DNA from: CAVTZP01 sp963739245
Lineage (GTDB): Bacteria; Chloroflexota; Dehalococcoidia; Dehalococcoidales; BS750m-G39
Length of the DNA: 64,000 nucleotides
NCBI GenBank assembly: GCA_963739245.1
Contig: CAVTZP010000003.1
Span: forward strand, 124,001 to 188,000
Direction of reading: 5' to 3'
A model generated the notes under the pieces. It searched no databases. It was not told the origin of the DNA and saw only the letters and a list, made by a program, of their open reading frames with translations. Shown piece by piece: positions 28,479-37,013 of the stretch (positions within the stretch are counted from its first letter, which is position 1; every line of letters starts with the position of its first letter). A program made the position numbers and the translations under genes.

Positions 28479-30373
28479 TGCCGTATCAATTGGTCTGGCT
28501 TATTTTTCTGCTGCCGATCTTCTCTTTTGTCATAATATCGCTATTTCTTAGGCCTTTCTTTAACCATAAGCCTAAGCTCGGTGGCTATGTCACTATTGCC
28601 TCTTTAATAGGTTCCTTGGCTCTCTCCGTCTGGGCGTTAATAGAGGTTATGGCTGCCCCGGGTCACCAGTTACCGGTGCCCGATATTAACTGGGTGGTTA
28701 TTGAGGGTGGGATTACCGTTCACCTCGGGCTAATGGTTGATTCGCTGGCGGTGGTGATGCTGGTTGTGGTCACGCTGGTCAGCCTGATGGTGCAGATTTA
28801 CTCCCAGGGATATATGCGCGGCGACCCCGGTTATCACCGCTATTTTGCCTTTATGTCGCTGTTTACCGGCTCAATGCTGGCCCTGGTTCTGGCGGACAAT
28901 CTCCTCTTTATGTATGTCTTCTGGGAGATGGTGGGCTTATGCTCTTATCTGCTTATCGGCTTCTGGTTCCATCGTCCGGCGGCGGCAAATGCCGCCAAGA
29001 AGGCGTTTATTGTTACCCGCATCGGCGATTTTGGCTTTCTGGCGGCTATCCTGCTTCTTTTCTTCAATACCGGAACCTTTGATATTGCCCAGCTTCACTC
29101 GCTGGCGATAACTGGGGTGCTAGCGGGCACCACCCTTACCTGGGCAGCTATTGGCATCTTTGCCGGCGCTGTGGGCAAGTCAGCCCAGTTCCCGCTGCAT
29201 ACCTGGCTGCCCGATGCTATGGAGGGCCCGACCCCGGTCAGTGCCCTCATCCATGCCGCCACTATGGTGGCGGCCGGCGTCTTTCTCGTCGCCCGTTGCT
29301 ATCCCCTCTTTGAGCACTCAACTCAGGCGCTGACCACAGTGGCTGTTATCGGCGGCTTTACCGCTATCTTCGCTGCCAGTATTGGTCTGGTGATGACCGA
29401 TATCAAGCGGGTTCTGGCTTATTCCACTATCAGCCAGCTGGGTTATATGATGCTCGGGCTGGGGGTTGGGGGGGTGGCCATTGGTATCTTCCACCTGTTT
29501 AATCACGCCTTCTTTAAGGCGCTATTATTCCTTGGTGCCGGCAGTGTCAATCATGCCACCGGGACATTTGATATGCGAGGGATGGGGGGACTGCGCCGGT
29601 TTATGCCCTGGACCTATGCCACCTTTGTTATCGCCGCACTGAGCCTTGCCGGCATCTGGCCTCTTTCCGGATTCTGGAGCAAGGACGAGATTCTGGCGGC
29701 CTCTCTGCAAAACCAGCCGATATTGTTCTATCTGGCGATGATAACGGTATTTATGACCGCCTTCTATATGTTCCGGGTGGTTTTTTTGACCTTCGGCGGC
29801 GAGTATCGTGGCGGTGGCGCCGAGGCGCATGGCAAGCCTCACGAGTCGCCATCGGTTATGGTTATGCCCATGGTAGTCCTGGCGGTGCTTTCCGTAGTTT
29901 CCGGTCTGTGGAATGTTACCGGCGCCTTCGGCAAGTTTATGGGTCATGGCGAGACCCATAGCTTTGTTGCGGGATTCTTCGGTATTCTGGCTCACCCCTT
30001 GCCCTGGCTGTCGCTGATGCTGGCTGGCCTGGGCATTTTACTTGCCTACGCTATATATAGCGCGAAGTGGCTATCGGCGGAGCGTATCGGTAGCATGTTC
30101 AAGCCGTTTTATATCCTGTTCTCCCGAAAGTACTGGTTTGATGAGCTTTATGAGGGGGTCATTGTGAAGAACTTTTTGGTTCGTGGGCTGTTTGCCGGAT
30201 TTCAACTCTTTGACACCTATGGTGTTGATGGGGCGGTAAACGGGGTGGCCAGTGGGGCGATAGCCACCGGTAAAGTCATACGCCGGGCGCATACCGGCCA
30301 ACTGCAGCTATACGGACTATTTATTGGCATCGGCATTCTGGCGATTATTCTCTGTTTGTATTTTTGGGGGTGA
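28475..30373 (+). CDS. nuoL: NADH-quinone oxidoreductase subunit L
   Basis: 632 residues, an antiporter-like subunit with about 16 TM helices and the long amphipathic lateral helix near the C-terminus. Motifs are MYVFWEMVGLCSYLLIGFW (essential Glu), GAVGKSAQFPLHTWLPDAMEGPTPVSALIHAATMV (Lys and His of the proton channel) and WSKDEIL. GTG 28475 and ATG 28478 are both possible starts. Confidence 0.96.
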   Translation: MMPYQLVWLIFLLPIFSFVIISLFLRPFFNHKPKLGGYVTIASLIGSLALSVWALIEVMAAPGHQLPVPDINWVVIEGGITVHLGLMVDSLAVVMLVVVTLVSLMVQIYSQGYMRGDPGYHRYFAFMSLFTGSMLALVLADNLLFMYVFWEMVGLCSYLLIGFWFHRPAAANAAKKAFIVTRIGDFGFLAAILLLFFNTGTFDIAQLHSLAITGVLAGTTLTWAAIGIFAGAVGKSAQFPLHTWLPDAMEGPTPVSALIHAATMVAAGVFLVARCYPLFEHSTQALTTVAVIGGFTAIFAASIGLVMTDIKRVLAYSTISQLGYMMLGLGVGGVAIGIFHLFNHAFFKALLFLGAGSVNHATGTFDMRGMGGLRRFMPWTYATFVIAALSLAGIWPLSGFWSKDEILAASLQNQPILFYLAMITVFMTAFYMFRVVFLTFGGEYRGGGAEAHGKPHESPSVMVMPMVVLAVLSVVSGLWNVTGAFGKFMGHGETHSFVAGFFGILAHPLPWLSLMLAGLGILLAYAIYSAKWLSAERIGSMFKPFYILFSRKYWFDELYEGVIVKNFLVRGLFAGFQLFDTYGVDGAVNGVASGAIATGKVIRRAHTGQLQLYGLFIGIGILAIILCLYFWG

Positions 30374-30379
30374 GAGTAA

Positions 30380-31873
30380 ATGGGCTTTAATTTTTTATCA
30401 ACCATAATCTTTCTCCCCGTGGTCGGGGCGATATTGATTGCCTTTCTGCCTGGTCTATCGGGGCGGGCGATTAAGTGGCTTGCGGCCGTCTTTACTTTTG
30501 TTTCGCTGGCTCTATCTATTTATGTCTTTACCATCTTTGACCGCTCGCTGGGGGCGGCGGGGGTAATCCAGTTTGAGGAAAAGTTTTCCTGGATTCCAGC
30601 GGTTAACGCTTATTATCACCTGGGCGTGGATGGTTTGAGCCTGCCCCTGGTGATATTGATGACCCTTCTTGGTTTCCTGGTGGTTCTTATCTCGTGGAAG
30701 ATTGACCTGAGACCGAGGGAGTACTTCGCCTGGCTATTGCTTCTGGAAACGAGCATTCTGGGGGTATTTTGCTCCCTTGACCTTTTGCTGTTCTTCCTCT
30801 TCTGGGAGATAGAGGTTATCCCGATGTATTTCCTCATCTCCATCTGGGGGACGGGGAGAAAAGAATACTCGGCGATAAAGTATGTGGTATATACCCTGTT
30901 CGGCAGCGCCATGATGCTGGCCGGCATTCTTAGCCTGTATTTTACTACTGGCAGCCTCAACATGGTGGAGATAGCCCAGGGTGGGCTGGCGATGATGCAG
31001 TCGATTATGCCCGCCGCCGCTATCTTTCTTCTCTTGCTTATCGGCTTTGCCGTCAAGCTACCGGTTTTTCCCCTGCACACCTGGCTACCCGATGCCCATA
31101 CCGATGCCCCCACCGCAGTGAGCGTGGTGCTGGCTGGGGCGCTGCTTAAGATGGGCGGCTACGGGATGCTCAGGCTCTGCGTTAGTATGTTCCCCGCCGT
31201 TGTCCATAAATATGCCTTCATTCTGGTAATACTGGCGGTGGTTAGTGTTCTCTACGGGGCGGCGGTAACCTTAAGACAGACCGACCTGAAGCGGTTGATT
31301 GCATATAGTAGCATCAGCCATATGGGTTATGTGCTTTTGGGCATCTTTGCTTTGGGTCAGGTGAGTCTGGTTGGGGCTAGCCTGCAGATGTTCAGCCACG
31401 GCATTATCACCGGGCTTTTGTTTGCCATGGCCGGGCTGGTGATGCACAATGCCGGGGAGCGAGACCTGCGGAAGCTTGGCGGTCTGGCAAGGCAGATGCC
31501 GATAATTGCCATTATCTTCTCGGTGGCAGGGGTGGCTGCTCTGGGGCTGCCGACCACCAGTGGCTTTGCCGCCGAGTTCCTGGTCTTTGTCGGCAGCTTT
31601 TCCAGCAATGTTGTTTCTGGGATTCAGGTTTACACCATCCTTGGTGTTCTTGGTATCGTTATCACCGCTGGCTATATTTTGTGGATGCTCCAGCGCGTGT
31701 TTTATGGTCAGGTGCTGGAGCGGTTCAACAAAGCTCATGATGCCGATATCCTGGAGCGGGTATATATATTTACCTTTGTCGCCGTGATTATGCTGGTCGG
31801 TATCTACCCGGCAATCCTGACCAACGTTATTCAGACCGGCGTTATGCCCATAGTGAGGTTATTAGGTGGGTAA
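30380..31873 (+). CDS. nuoM: NADH-quinone oxidoreductase subunit M
   Basis: 497 residues, about 14 TM helices. It has LFFLFWEIEVIPMYFLISIWG, FAVKLPVFPLHTWLPDAHTDAPTAVSVVLAGALLK-type channel residues and RQTDLKRLIAYSSISHMG. A proton-pumping antiporter-like subunit. It starts 6 nt after nuoL. Confidence 0.96.
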   Translation: MGFNFLSTIIFLPVVGAILIAFLPGLSGRAIKWLAAVFTFVSLALSIYVFTIFDRSLGAAGVIQFEEKFSWIPAVNAYYHLGVDGLSLPLVILMTLLGFLVVLISWKIDLRPREYFAWLLLLETSILGVFCSLDLLLFFLFWEIEVIPMYFLISIWGTGRKEYSAIKYVVYTLFGSAMMLAGILSLYFTTGSLNMVEIAQGGLAMMQSIMPAAAIFLLLLIGFAVKLPVFPLHTWLPDAHTDAPTAVSVVLAGALLKMGGYGMLRLCVSMFPAVVHKYAFILVILAVVSVLYGAAVTLRQTDLKRLIAYSSISHMGYVLLGIFALGQVSLVGASLQMFSHGIITGLLFAMAGLVMHNAGERDLRKLGGLARQMPIIAIIFSVAGVAALGLPTTSGFAAEFLVFVGSFSSNVVSGIQVYTILGVLGIVITAGYILWMLQRVFYGQVLERFNKAHDADILERVYIFTFVAVIMLVGIYPAILTNVIQTGVMPIVRLLGG

Positions 31874-31876
31874 GGT

Positions 31877-33340
31877 ATGTTGAATTTAGGGCTACTGGCG
31901 CCTGAACTGACTCTGGCTGCCTTTGCCATATTGGTCATCCTGCTTGACCTTTTCATCCCGCGCAAGGGGTGGCTGGTGGTGGTCAGTATAGCCGGCATTA
32001 TGGTTGCCGCCGGTTTCACCATCGCTATGTGGGGAAGCCACTCACAGGCTATCTTCAGCAATATGCTGGCAGTGGATAACTTTGCCCTGTTCTTTAAGTT
32101 GTTATTTTTAGCCATTGCCGCTCTGGTTATTCTCGCCTCGGTGGATTATGTGTCCAAGTTTTCTCGCTTTCAGGGAGAATACTACGCCCTGGTGCTTCTG
32201 TCTGCCCTGGGCATGATGCTGATGGCCGCCACCGCTGAGTTAATATCTATCTATATTGCCTTGGAGCTGGCGAGCATATCCTTATATGCCCTGGTTGGCT
32301 TTCTCAAGGACCCAAAGTCAACCGAATCCTCACTCAAGTATCTATTGCTTGGGGCGGTAGCCTCGGCGGTGCTGCTCTTCGGTATGGCGCTGGTCTTTGG
32401 CTTTACCGGTAAGACGCAGCTTGGGGAGATTGCTCAGGCTATCCAGTCACTTTCGCTGTCTGGTGTTTTAGCCAGTCCTGGGCTTATCCTGGGTATGGTG
32501 CTGATGGTCGCTGGTTTTGGCTTTAAGATTGCGGCTGTCCCCTTCCATATGTGGGTGCCCGATGTCTATGAGGGGGCGCCAACACCAATCACCGCCTACC
32601 TATCTGTAGCCAGTAAGGCGGCTGGTTTTGCCGTTATTCTCAGGGTATTTTACTCCGCCTTCGGGCTGCCGTCATGGCTGAGCCTGGACTGGGGGTTAAT
32701 CTTCGCCGTGCTGGCGGCGATTGGCATGACCGTGGGCAATATAATCGCTATTCCCCAGAATAATATCAAGAGAATGTTAGGTTACTCCAGCATCGCTCAG
32801 GCGGGCTACCTTATGGTGGGGCTAGCCACGGTGGGATTTTCTCCAGCAGCAGACGTTGTGGGAAGAAGCGGGCTTCTTTTCTTCCTTGCCAGCTACGCCC
32901 TGACCAACCTGGGTGCCTTTATTGCCATTATTGCTATCTCCAACAAGCTTGATAGTGACCTGATTCAGGACTATTCGGGGATGAGCCGGCGGGCGCCGCT
33001 ATTGGCTTTAGCTCTGACATTATGTCTAATTTCCCTGATTGGTATGCCGCCGGCGGCTGGGTTTATGGCTAAGTTCTATATCTTCAGCGGGGCGGTGAAG
33101 CACGGCTTGCTGTGGCTGGTGGTTATTGCCGTAATCAACAGCGTGATATCCGCCTACTACTATCTGAGGGTGGTGAAGGCGATGTGGCTTGGCGAGCCCG
33201 CCTCCAAGGGAAGGATACCCTCTTCTGTAGCCCTCAGATTGGCTCTGGCTATCTCCTGCCTCGGCGTCCTGATGCTGGGCATTATCCCCGGCTATGTCAT
33301 GAAGCTCGCTGAGCTTGCCGCTAAGATGTTCGTTTTTTAG
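31877..33340 (+). CDS. nuoN: NADH-quinone oxidoreductase subunit N
   Basis: 487 residues, about 14 TM helices. It has ELISIYIALELASISLYALVG, FKIAAVPFHMWVPDVYEGAPTPITAYLS and QNNIKRMLGYSSIAQAGYL. It is the last recognised subunit of the operon. No nuoE, nuoF or nuoG lies in the 10 kb. Confidence 0.96.
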   Translation: MLNLGLLAPELTLAAFAILVILLDLFIPRKGWLVVVSIAGIMVAAGFTIAMWGSHSQAIFSNMLAVDNFALFFKLLFLAIAALVILASVDYVSKFSRFQGEYYALVLLSALGMMLMAATAELISIYIALELASISLYALVGFLKDPKSTESSLKYLLLGAVASAVLLFGMALVFGFTGKTQLGEIAQAIQSLSLSGVLASPGLILGMVLMVAGFGFKIAAVPFHMWVPDVYEGAPTPITAYLSVASKAAGFAVILRVFYSAFGLPSWLSLDWGLIFAVLAAIGMTVGNIIAIPQNNIKRMLGYSSIAQAGYLMVGLATVGFSPAADVVGRSGLLFFLASYALTNLGAFIAIIAISNKLDSDLIQDYSGMSRRAPLLALALTLCLISLIGMPPAAGFMAKFYIFSGAVKHGLLWLVVIAVINSVISAYYYLRVVKAMWLGEPASKGRIPSSVALRLALAISCLGVLMLGIIPGYVMKLAELAAKMFVF

Positions 33341-33421
33341 CTGGGGTTATTTATCAACCTCACCCCCTAGGGCAAGAGGCACTTATGATACAAAACCTAG
33401 ACTAAGGGAAAGGAGAAGGCA

Positions 33422-33604
33422 ATGACTGTAGAAGAAGCCATTCAAGTCTTAGAGCGCAATACCTTTAAGGGAGTAACGCCAGCGGACGTAAAGCTTAATA
33501 ACGCCATCAAGTTAGGTATTGAAGCCCTGAAGTTCCTCGAAGAAGAGAGGCGCAAAGTTCCTTATCACTTCCATGGTCTGTTACCAGGAGAGACAGGAAT
33601 GTAA
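33422..33604 (+). CDS. Small conserved hypothetical protein
   Basis: 60 residues with AAAGGAGA 6 nt before the ATG. MTVEEAIQVLERN... then NAIKLGIEALKFLEEER and a C-terminal LLPGET. Such LGIEALK...LPGET peptides are frequent in bacterial and phage genomes but uncharacterised. It lies 80 nt after nuoN and may be on its own transcript. Confidence 0.65.
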   Translation: MTVEEAIQVLERNTFKGVTPADVKLNNAIKLGIEALKFLEEERRKVPYHFHGLLPGETGM

Positions 33605-33809
33605 GTTGAGGAGGAACAACGGCATTAGAAGACTTAAGATGGGAAATACAATAGATGATAAACGCACATGTCCCATAAAGTAAGGCAATGAGCACTGAAA
33701 AGTTTTGAAGGATAGCCCAAAGACCGAATAATAGTTGGTATTCTCCTCTCTTAATAAAAGACCGCCATTCCCAATATTTAGATGACAGCCAATGTAAGAA
33801 TTTCTGCAT
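33507..33809 (-). CDS. Possible small membrane protein
   Basis: 100 codons with AAGGGG 10 nt before the ATG and one or two hydrophobic stretches (LLFGLWAILQNFSVLIALLYG). The last 98 nt run antisense to the end of the 33422-33604 gene, and the C-terminus there looks unlike a protein segment. No family was recognised. Either this frame or only its 5' part is real. Confidence 0.35.
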   Translation of the reverse strand: MQKFLHWLSSKYWEWRSFIKRGEYQLLFGLWAILQNFSVLIALLYGTCAFIIYCISHLKSSNAVVPPQLTFLSLLVTDHGSDKELCASLLRGTSGLQYLT

Positions 33810-33875
33810 ATTTTTATTCCCCTTATCTTTCGTGTAAGGAGATTATATACCCCTGCCCCGGCTTTTGAGGCAAAG

Positions 33876-33888
33876 CCCTTATTAAGGG
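33876..33888 (+). repeat. Degenerate REP-like palindrome
   Basis: CCCTTATTAAGGG followed by GAAGGGGGTCAGGGGGATGGGTTG, the shared right half of the palindrome family found at 46499 and 62189. It is part of the gap 33810-33959, where no gene is seen. Confidence 0.5.
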
Positions 33889-33959
33889 AAGGGGGTCAGG
33901 GGGATGGGTTGCTCAACGACCTCCTGCGTGGTATGATTATTTATTAAAAGGAGGCGAAA

Positions 33960-34175
33960 ATGTCAATGTATTGGGGTATGTCAGCTTTTGCCGGTTTAAT
34001 GTGGCTAATACCGCTATTAGTGGCGTGGGAGATGGCGTGGAAGGGGGTTGCCCTGTGGCGGGCAGGCAGAAATGCCCACCTGGTCTGGTTTATATTTCTG
34101 TTCATATTCAATACCCTGGGCATACTGCCAATAATCTACATCTTTGCTTTCAGTGAAAAGAAAAAGAAGAGGTGA
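33960..34175 (+). CDS. DUF5652-like small membrane protein
   Basis: 71 residues with two TM helices, SD AAAGGAGG 7 nt before the ATG. The motif WEMAWKGVALWRAGRN followed by FIFNTLGILPIIYIF is the hallmark of the DUF5652 family of small inner-membrane proteins. Function unknown. First of four closely packed short genes. Confidence 0.78.
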   Translation: MSMYWGMSAFAGLMWLIPLLVAWEMAWKGVALWRAGRNAHLVWFIFLFIFNTLGILPIIYIFAFSEKKKKR

Positions 34176-34178
34176 GTG

Positions 34179-34289
34179 GTGGACCGAACCAGGGGCTTTG
34201 TCAACCTGAATAGATTTAAATCGGGCAGGGCAATTAAAAAGCTCGGCAAGACGACACATAATAGGGGTGGGAAGAGGGTCAAGAAATGA
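34179..34289 (+). CDS. 36-residue basic microprotein
   Basis: GTG at 34179 lies 3 nt after the DUF5652 stop, with GAGG 6 nt upstream. The product (MDRTRGFVNLNRFKSGR...) has a net strong positive charge and no hydrophobic stretch. Its TGA overlaps the next ATG (ATGA), which supports translational coupling. No family was recognised and it may be spurious. Confidence 0.4.
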   Translation: MDRTRGFVNLNRFKSGRAIKKLGKTTHNRGGKRVKK

Positions 34290-34381
34290 ATGGAAGACTC
34301 CGCATCCTGTATATCTTGCTGGGTGTTGGCATCGTTACCCTTGGTGTTGGCTTAATTCTCCTCTTTACCTACGTAGGCTAA
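34286..34381 (+). CDS. 31-residue single-helix membrane microprotein
   Basis: ATG at 34286 gives MNGRLRILYILLGVGIVTLG... , one TM helix after a short basic N-terminus (positive-inside). It overlaps the preceding basic mini-gene by 4 nt and ends 2 nt before the next ATG. GAGGG lies 7 nt upstream. Family not recognised. Confidence 0.5.
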   Translation: MNGRLRILYILLGVGIVTLGVGLILLFTYVG

Positions 34382-34383
34382 AA

Positions 34384-34767
34384 ATGATGAAGAAGCTAAT
34401 CTGGTCAGTATTCGGGATATTGGTGCTGGATTTTATGGTTCTCTTGGTGAATTCTACCATCCCAGCCGCTGCACAATGGTCTAACAATTATATGTTTCTC
34501 CCTATTTTAGTTTTTGCCTTGTTCCTCTTGCTCGGGATAGCACTGCTAGTTTTGACTTTAATAGGAAAGGTTGGTGGGTTGCTAAAAAAGTTCTTGCTAT
34601 TGACGGCGTGCGCCCCTATTGCCATTCCTGTCGGTTTCGTGGTGCTTGACGCAGCTCCGCCACTGATTGCTAATATTATTTTTTGGGCCATAATGACAGC
34701 TTTTCTCGTGGGGGCGGTAGGTAGTATCATCCTCGGCGTCAAGAAGTCTCCCTCTCGCCGGCGGTAG
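34384..34767 (+). CDS. Four-helix hypothetical membrane protein
   Basis: 127 residues from ATG 34384 (MMKKLIWSVFGILVLDF...). Longer readings to 34267 would overlap the microprotein in another frame and lack hydrophobic character. Four predicted TM helices and a basic C-terminal tail KKSPSRRR. Not recognised. nadK starts 5 nt downstream. Confidence 0.65.
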   Translation: MMKKLIWSVFGILVLDFMVLLVNSTIPAAAQWSNNYMFLPILVFALFLLLGIALLVLTLIGKVGGLLKKFLLLTACAPIAIPVGFVVLDAAPPLIANIIFWAIMTAFLVGAVGSIILGVKKSPSRRR

Positions 34768-34772
34768 CTATT

Positions 34773-35612
34773 ATGGCGATAAAAAAGATTGGTATTCTTT
34801 ATCACCCGATGATTAAAGCCGCCCATCCCCTGGCCGGGAAATTACAGGATTTTCTAACTGCCAGGGGTGTATCGGTCTGGCTATGCTCGGCGTGGGAGGG
34901 GGAGCAAGCCAGGAGTCAGGCAAGTGGCACCGATTTAATCCTGACTATCGGCGGCGATGGCACTATTCTTCGGGCGGCTCAGGTGGCGGTTCCCGGACAA
35001 ATCCCTATCACCGGGATAAACCTGGGCCGGCTGGGCTTTATGACCGAGCTCAGCGCCGATGAAGCCGAGAAAGAGCTGCCCGCCCTGCTTGAGGGAGGGG
35101 GCTGGGTTGATGAGCGGGCGATGCTTGAGGCGGAGCTTCAACTTGGTAAGTCGGAGTCACCCCGCACCTTCTATGCCCTGAACGATGTGGTGGTGGCGAG
35201 GGGGGCAGTAGCCCGCGTCGTCTATGTGGAAGCCAGCATTGACGGCGAGCCGCTGACCGCTTATAAGGGCGACGGCGTTATTGTGGCTACGGCTACGGGC
35301 AGCACCGGCTATTCACTGGCCGCCGGTGGCCCCATCCTCCATCCCCGGGCTAAGGAGTTTTTGCTGTTGCCAATCGTGCCTCACCTCAGTCCCGCTTACC
35401 CCATGGTGTTACCGGCGACCGTGGTGGTCAGGCTGCATCTTACTACCACCCATGAGGCAACACTGAGTATTGATGGTCATATAAGCCTGCCCTTAACTAA
35501 CGGCGCAGTTATAACCGTAAAGCATAGCTCTAAAATCGGTCGGTTTTTGAGAGTTCATCCCCAAGCCGGTTTCTATAGCACTCTGGAGCAAAAGCTGAAA
35601 GGAAAGCAATAG
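34773..35612 (+). CDS. nadK: NAD kinase
   Basis: 279 residues. It has TIGGDGTILRAAQ (GGDG motif, about residue 55), ALNDVVVARG with the conserved ND, and GVIVATATGSTGYSLAAGGPILHP. It phosphorylates NAD to NADP. 5 nt after the membrane protein gene and 1 nt before the GNAT gene. Confidence 0.95.
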   Translation: MAIKKIGILYHPMIKAAHPLAGKLQDFLTARGVSVWLCSAWEGEQARSQASGTDLILTIGGDGTILRAAQVAVPGQIPITGINLGRLGFMTELSADEAEKELPALLEGGGWVDERAMLEAELQLGKSESPRTFYALNDVVVARGAVARVVYVEASIDGEPLTAYKGDGVIVATATGSTGYSLAAGGPILHPRAKEFLLLPIVPHLSPAYPMVLPATVVVRLHLTTTHEATLSIDGHISLPLTNGAVITVKHSSKIGRFLRVHPQAGFYSTLEQKLKGKQ

Positions 35613-35613
35613 A

Positions 35614-36078
35614 TTGAAGGTAGAAAAAGCTAAAATCAGCGATGTCCCTCAGATACACCAGTTGATTAACCACTTTGCGGAAAAGGACGAGATGCTGCCC
35701 CGCCCCTTGAGTGAGTTATATGAGAACATCAGGGATTGTTTTGTCATCAGGCAAGGCGAGCAGGTGATTGGCTGCGTATCACTGCATGTTGTGTGGTCCG
35801 ACCTGGCTGAGGTAAAGTCGCTGGCGGTAGCCAAGGGTAGCCAGGAGCAGGGCATTGGCGCCAAATTAGTTGAGGCTTGCCTTAAGGAGGCTGAGGAGCT
35901 TGGTATTACCACCATCTTCTGTCTGACTTACAAGCCAGCCTTTTTTGAGCAGTTTGGCTTTTCCCAGGTTGATAAGATGAAGCTGCCGAGAAAGGTCTGG
36001 ACTGAGTGCTACCGTTGTCCTAAATTCCCTGACTGTGACGAGGTAGCCCTTATCTATCACCTGAAGCCGTCGGCTTGA
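35614..36078 (+). CDS. GNAT-family N-acetyltransferase, ArgA-like
   Basis: 154 residues from TTG 35614. The acetyl-CoA loop is AVAKGSQEQGIGAKLVEACL. The early segment MLPRPLSELYENIRDCFV is typical of the short ArgA/N-acetylglutamate synthase-like GNATs used in arginine synthesis, and LPRKVWTECYRCPKFPDCDEVAL is a common C-terminal part of that group. N-acetylglutamate synthesis is an inference; no arg genes are nearby. Confidence 0.8.
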   Translation: MKVEKAKISDVPQIHQLINHFAEKDEMLPRPLSELYENIRDCFVIRQGEQVIGCVSLHVVWSDLAEVKSLAVAKGSQEQGIGAKLVEACLKEAEELGITTIFCLTYKPAFFEQFGFSQVDKMKLPRKVWTECYRCPKFPDCDEVALIYHLKPSA

Positions 36079-36096
36079 AATCACGGGGGGCTTAAA

Positions 36097-36642
36097 TTGG
36101 CTGAGGAAAAGACGCTATCCAGTCAACTAATCTATGATGGGCGAGCAGTAAGTCTGCGGGTTGATACCGTGAGAATGCCTAGCGGGCGGGAGACGACGAG
36201 GGAGATTGTGGAGCATAGCGATTGTGTGGCTATTATCGCCATTGACGATGAGGATAATGTTCTGCTGGTCGAGCAATTTCGCAAGGCGGTGGAGAAGAAG
36301 CTGCTGGAAATACCAGCTGGCGGCATTGAGCCTGGCGAGGAGCCGGCAGATTGTGTCCGCCGCGAGCTGCGTGAGGAGACGGGCTTTCTCCCCCAGAGGG
36401 TGGAGCGGCTGGGTGGCTTCTATTCCGCCCCTGGTTACTCTACCGAATATCTACACCTTTATCTGGCTACCGAGCTTGTTTCCAGCCCGCTTCAGGCTGA
36501 GGATAGTGAGAGCATCAGGCTTGTCCGGGTGCGGCTAAGTGAGGTTCCCGGTCTTATTGCCTCAGGTGAGATTTGTGATGCCAAGAGCATTGCCGGGCTG
36601 CTTGTCTTCTTAGAATATCAGAAATCAGCCAAGCTGGTCTGA
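36097..36642 (+). CDS. Nudix hydrolase, ADP-ribose pyrophosphatase-like
   Basis: 181 residues from TTG 36097. The Nudix box is GGIEPGEEPADCVRRELREETGF (positions about 75-97), preceded by VLLVEQFRKAVEKKLLEIPAGG, the pattern of ADP-ribose pyrophosphatases (NudF type). Likely hydrolyses ADP-ribose or related nucleoside diphosphate sugars. The 3' end overlaps the convergent HIT gene by 18 nt. Confidence 0.88.
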   Translation: MAEEKTLSSQLIYDGRAVSLRVDTVRMPSGRETTREIVEHSDCVAIIAIDDEDNVLLVEQFRKAVEKKLLEIPAGGIEPGEEPADCVRRELREETGFLPQRVERLGGFYSAPGYSTEYLHLYLATELVSSPLQAEDSESIRLVRVRLSEVPGLIASGEICDAKSIAGLLVFLEYQKSAKLV

Positions 36643-36967
36643 GAGCCTTCGCCCGCCGAGGAGGTGGAGGTGGAGGTGGGGCACAAATTGTTCCCCCTCC
36701 TCCCCGCAGTTTATCGCCAGCCGATAGCCCTCTGTCAGCGATGCCCTCCCCTTTTGCCAGTTGGTTGGCAATAGCTACCATATGGGTGATGACGGGCAAT
36801 TCGTTTTCTGTTAGCTGGTCTAGGGAGGGGATATGCCTTCTGGGGATAATAATCAGGTGTAGCGGCGCTTGCGGCTTAATATCGCGGAAGGCAATTATCT
36901 CTTCATCCTGATAGACCGTATCACTGGGAATCTTGCCGGATACAATCTGACAGAAGATGCAGTCCAT
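36625..36967 (-). pseudogene. HIT-family hydrolase with a +1 frameshift
   Basis: Residues 1-79 read normally (DCIFCQIVSGKIPSDTVYQDEEIIAFRDIKP...HLIIIPRRH), then the frame is lost near 36728-36731. In the next frame the C-terminal half is intact: GYRLAINCGEEGEQFVPHLHLHLLGG, with the histidine triad HLHLHLL, ending at 36625. One extra G in a GGG run explains this. The family hydrolyses nucleotide conjugates such as AMP-lysine or AMP-N. Last gene of the long minus-strand metabolic operon, 46 nt after fumB. Confidence 0.85.
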
Positions 36968-37013
36968 TATTTTTCCCCTTCCCCTCTTAAGATATCCCTT
37001 TTAGTTCTGATAT

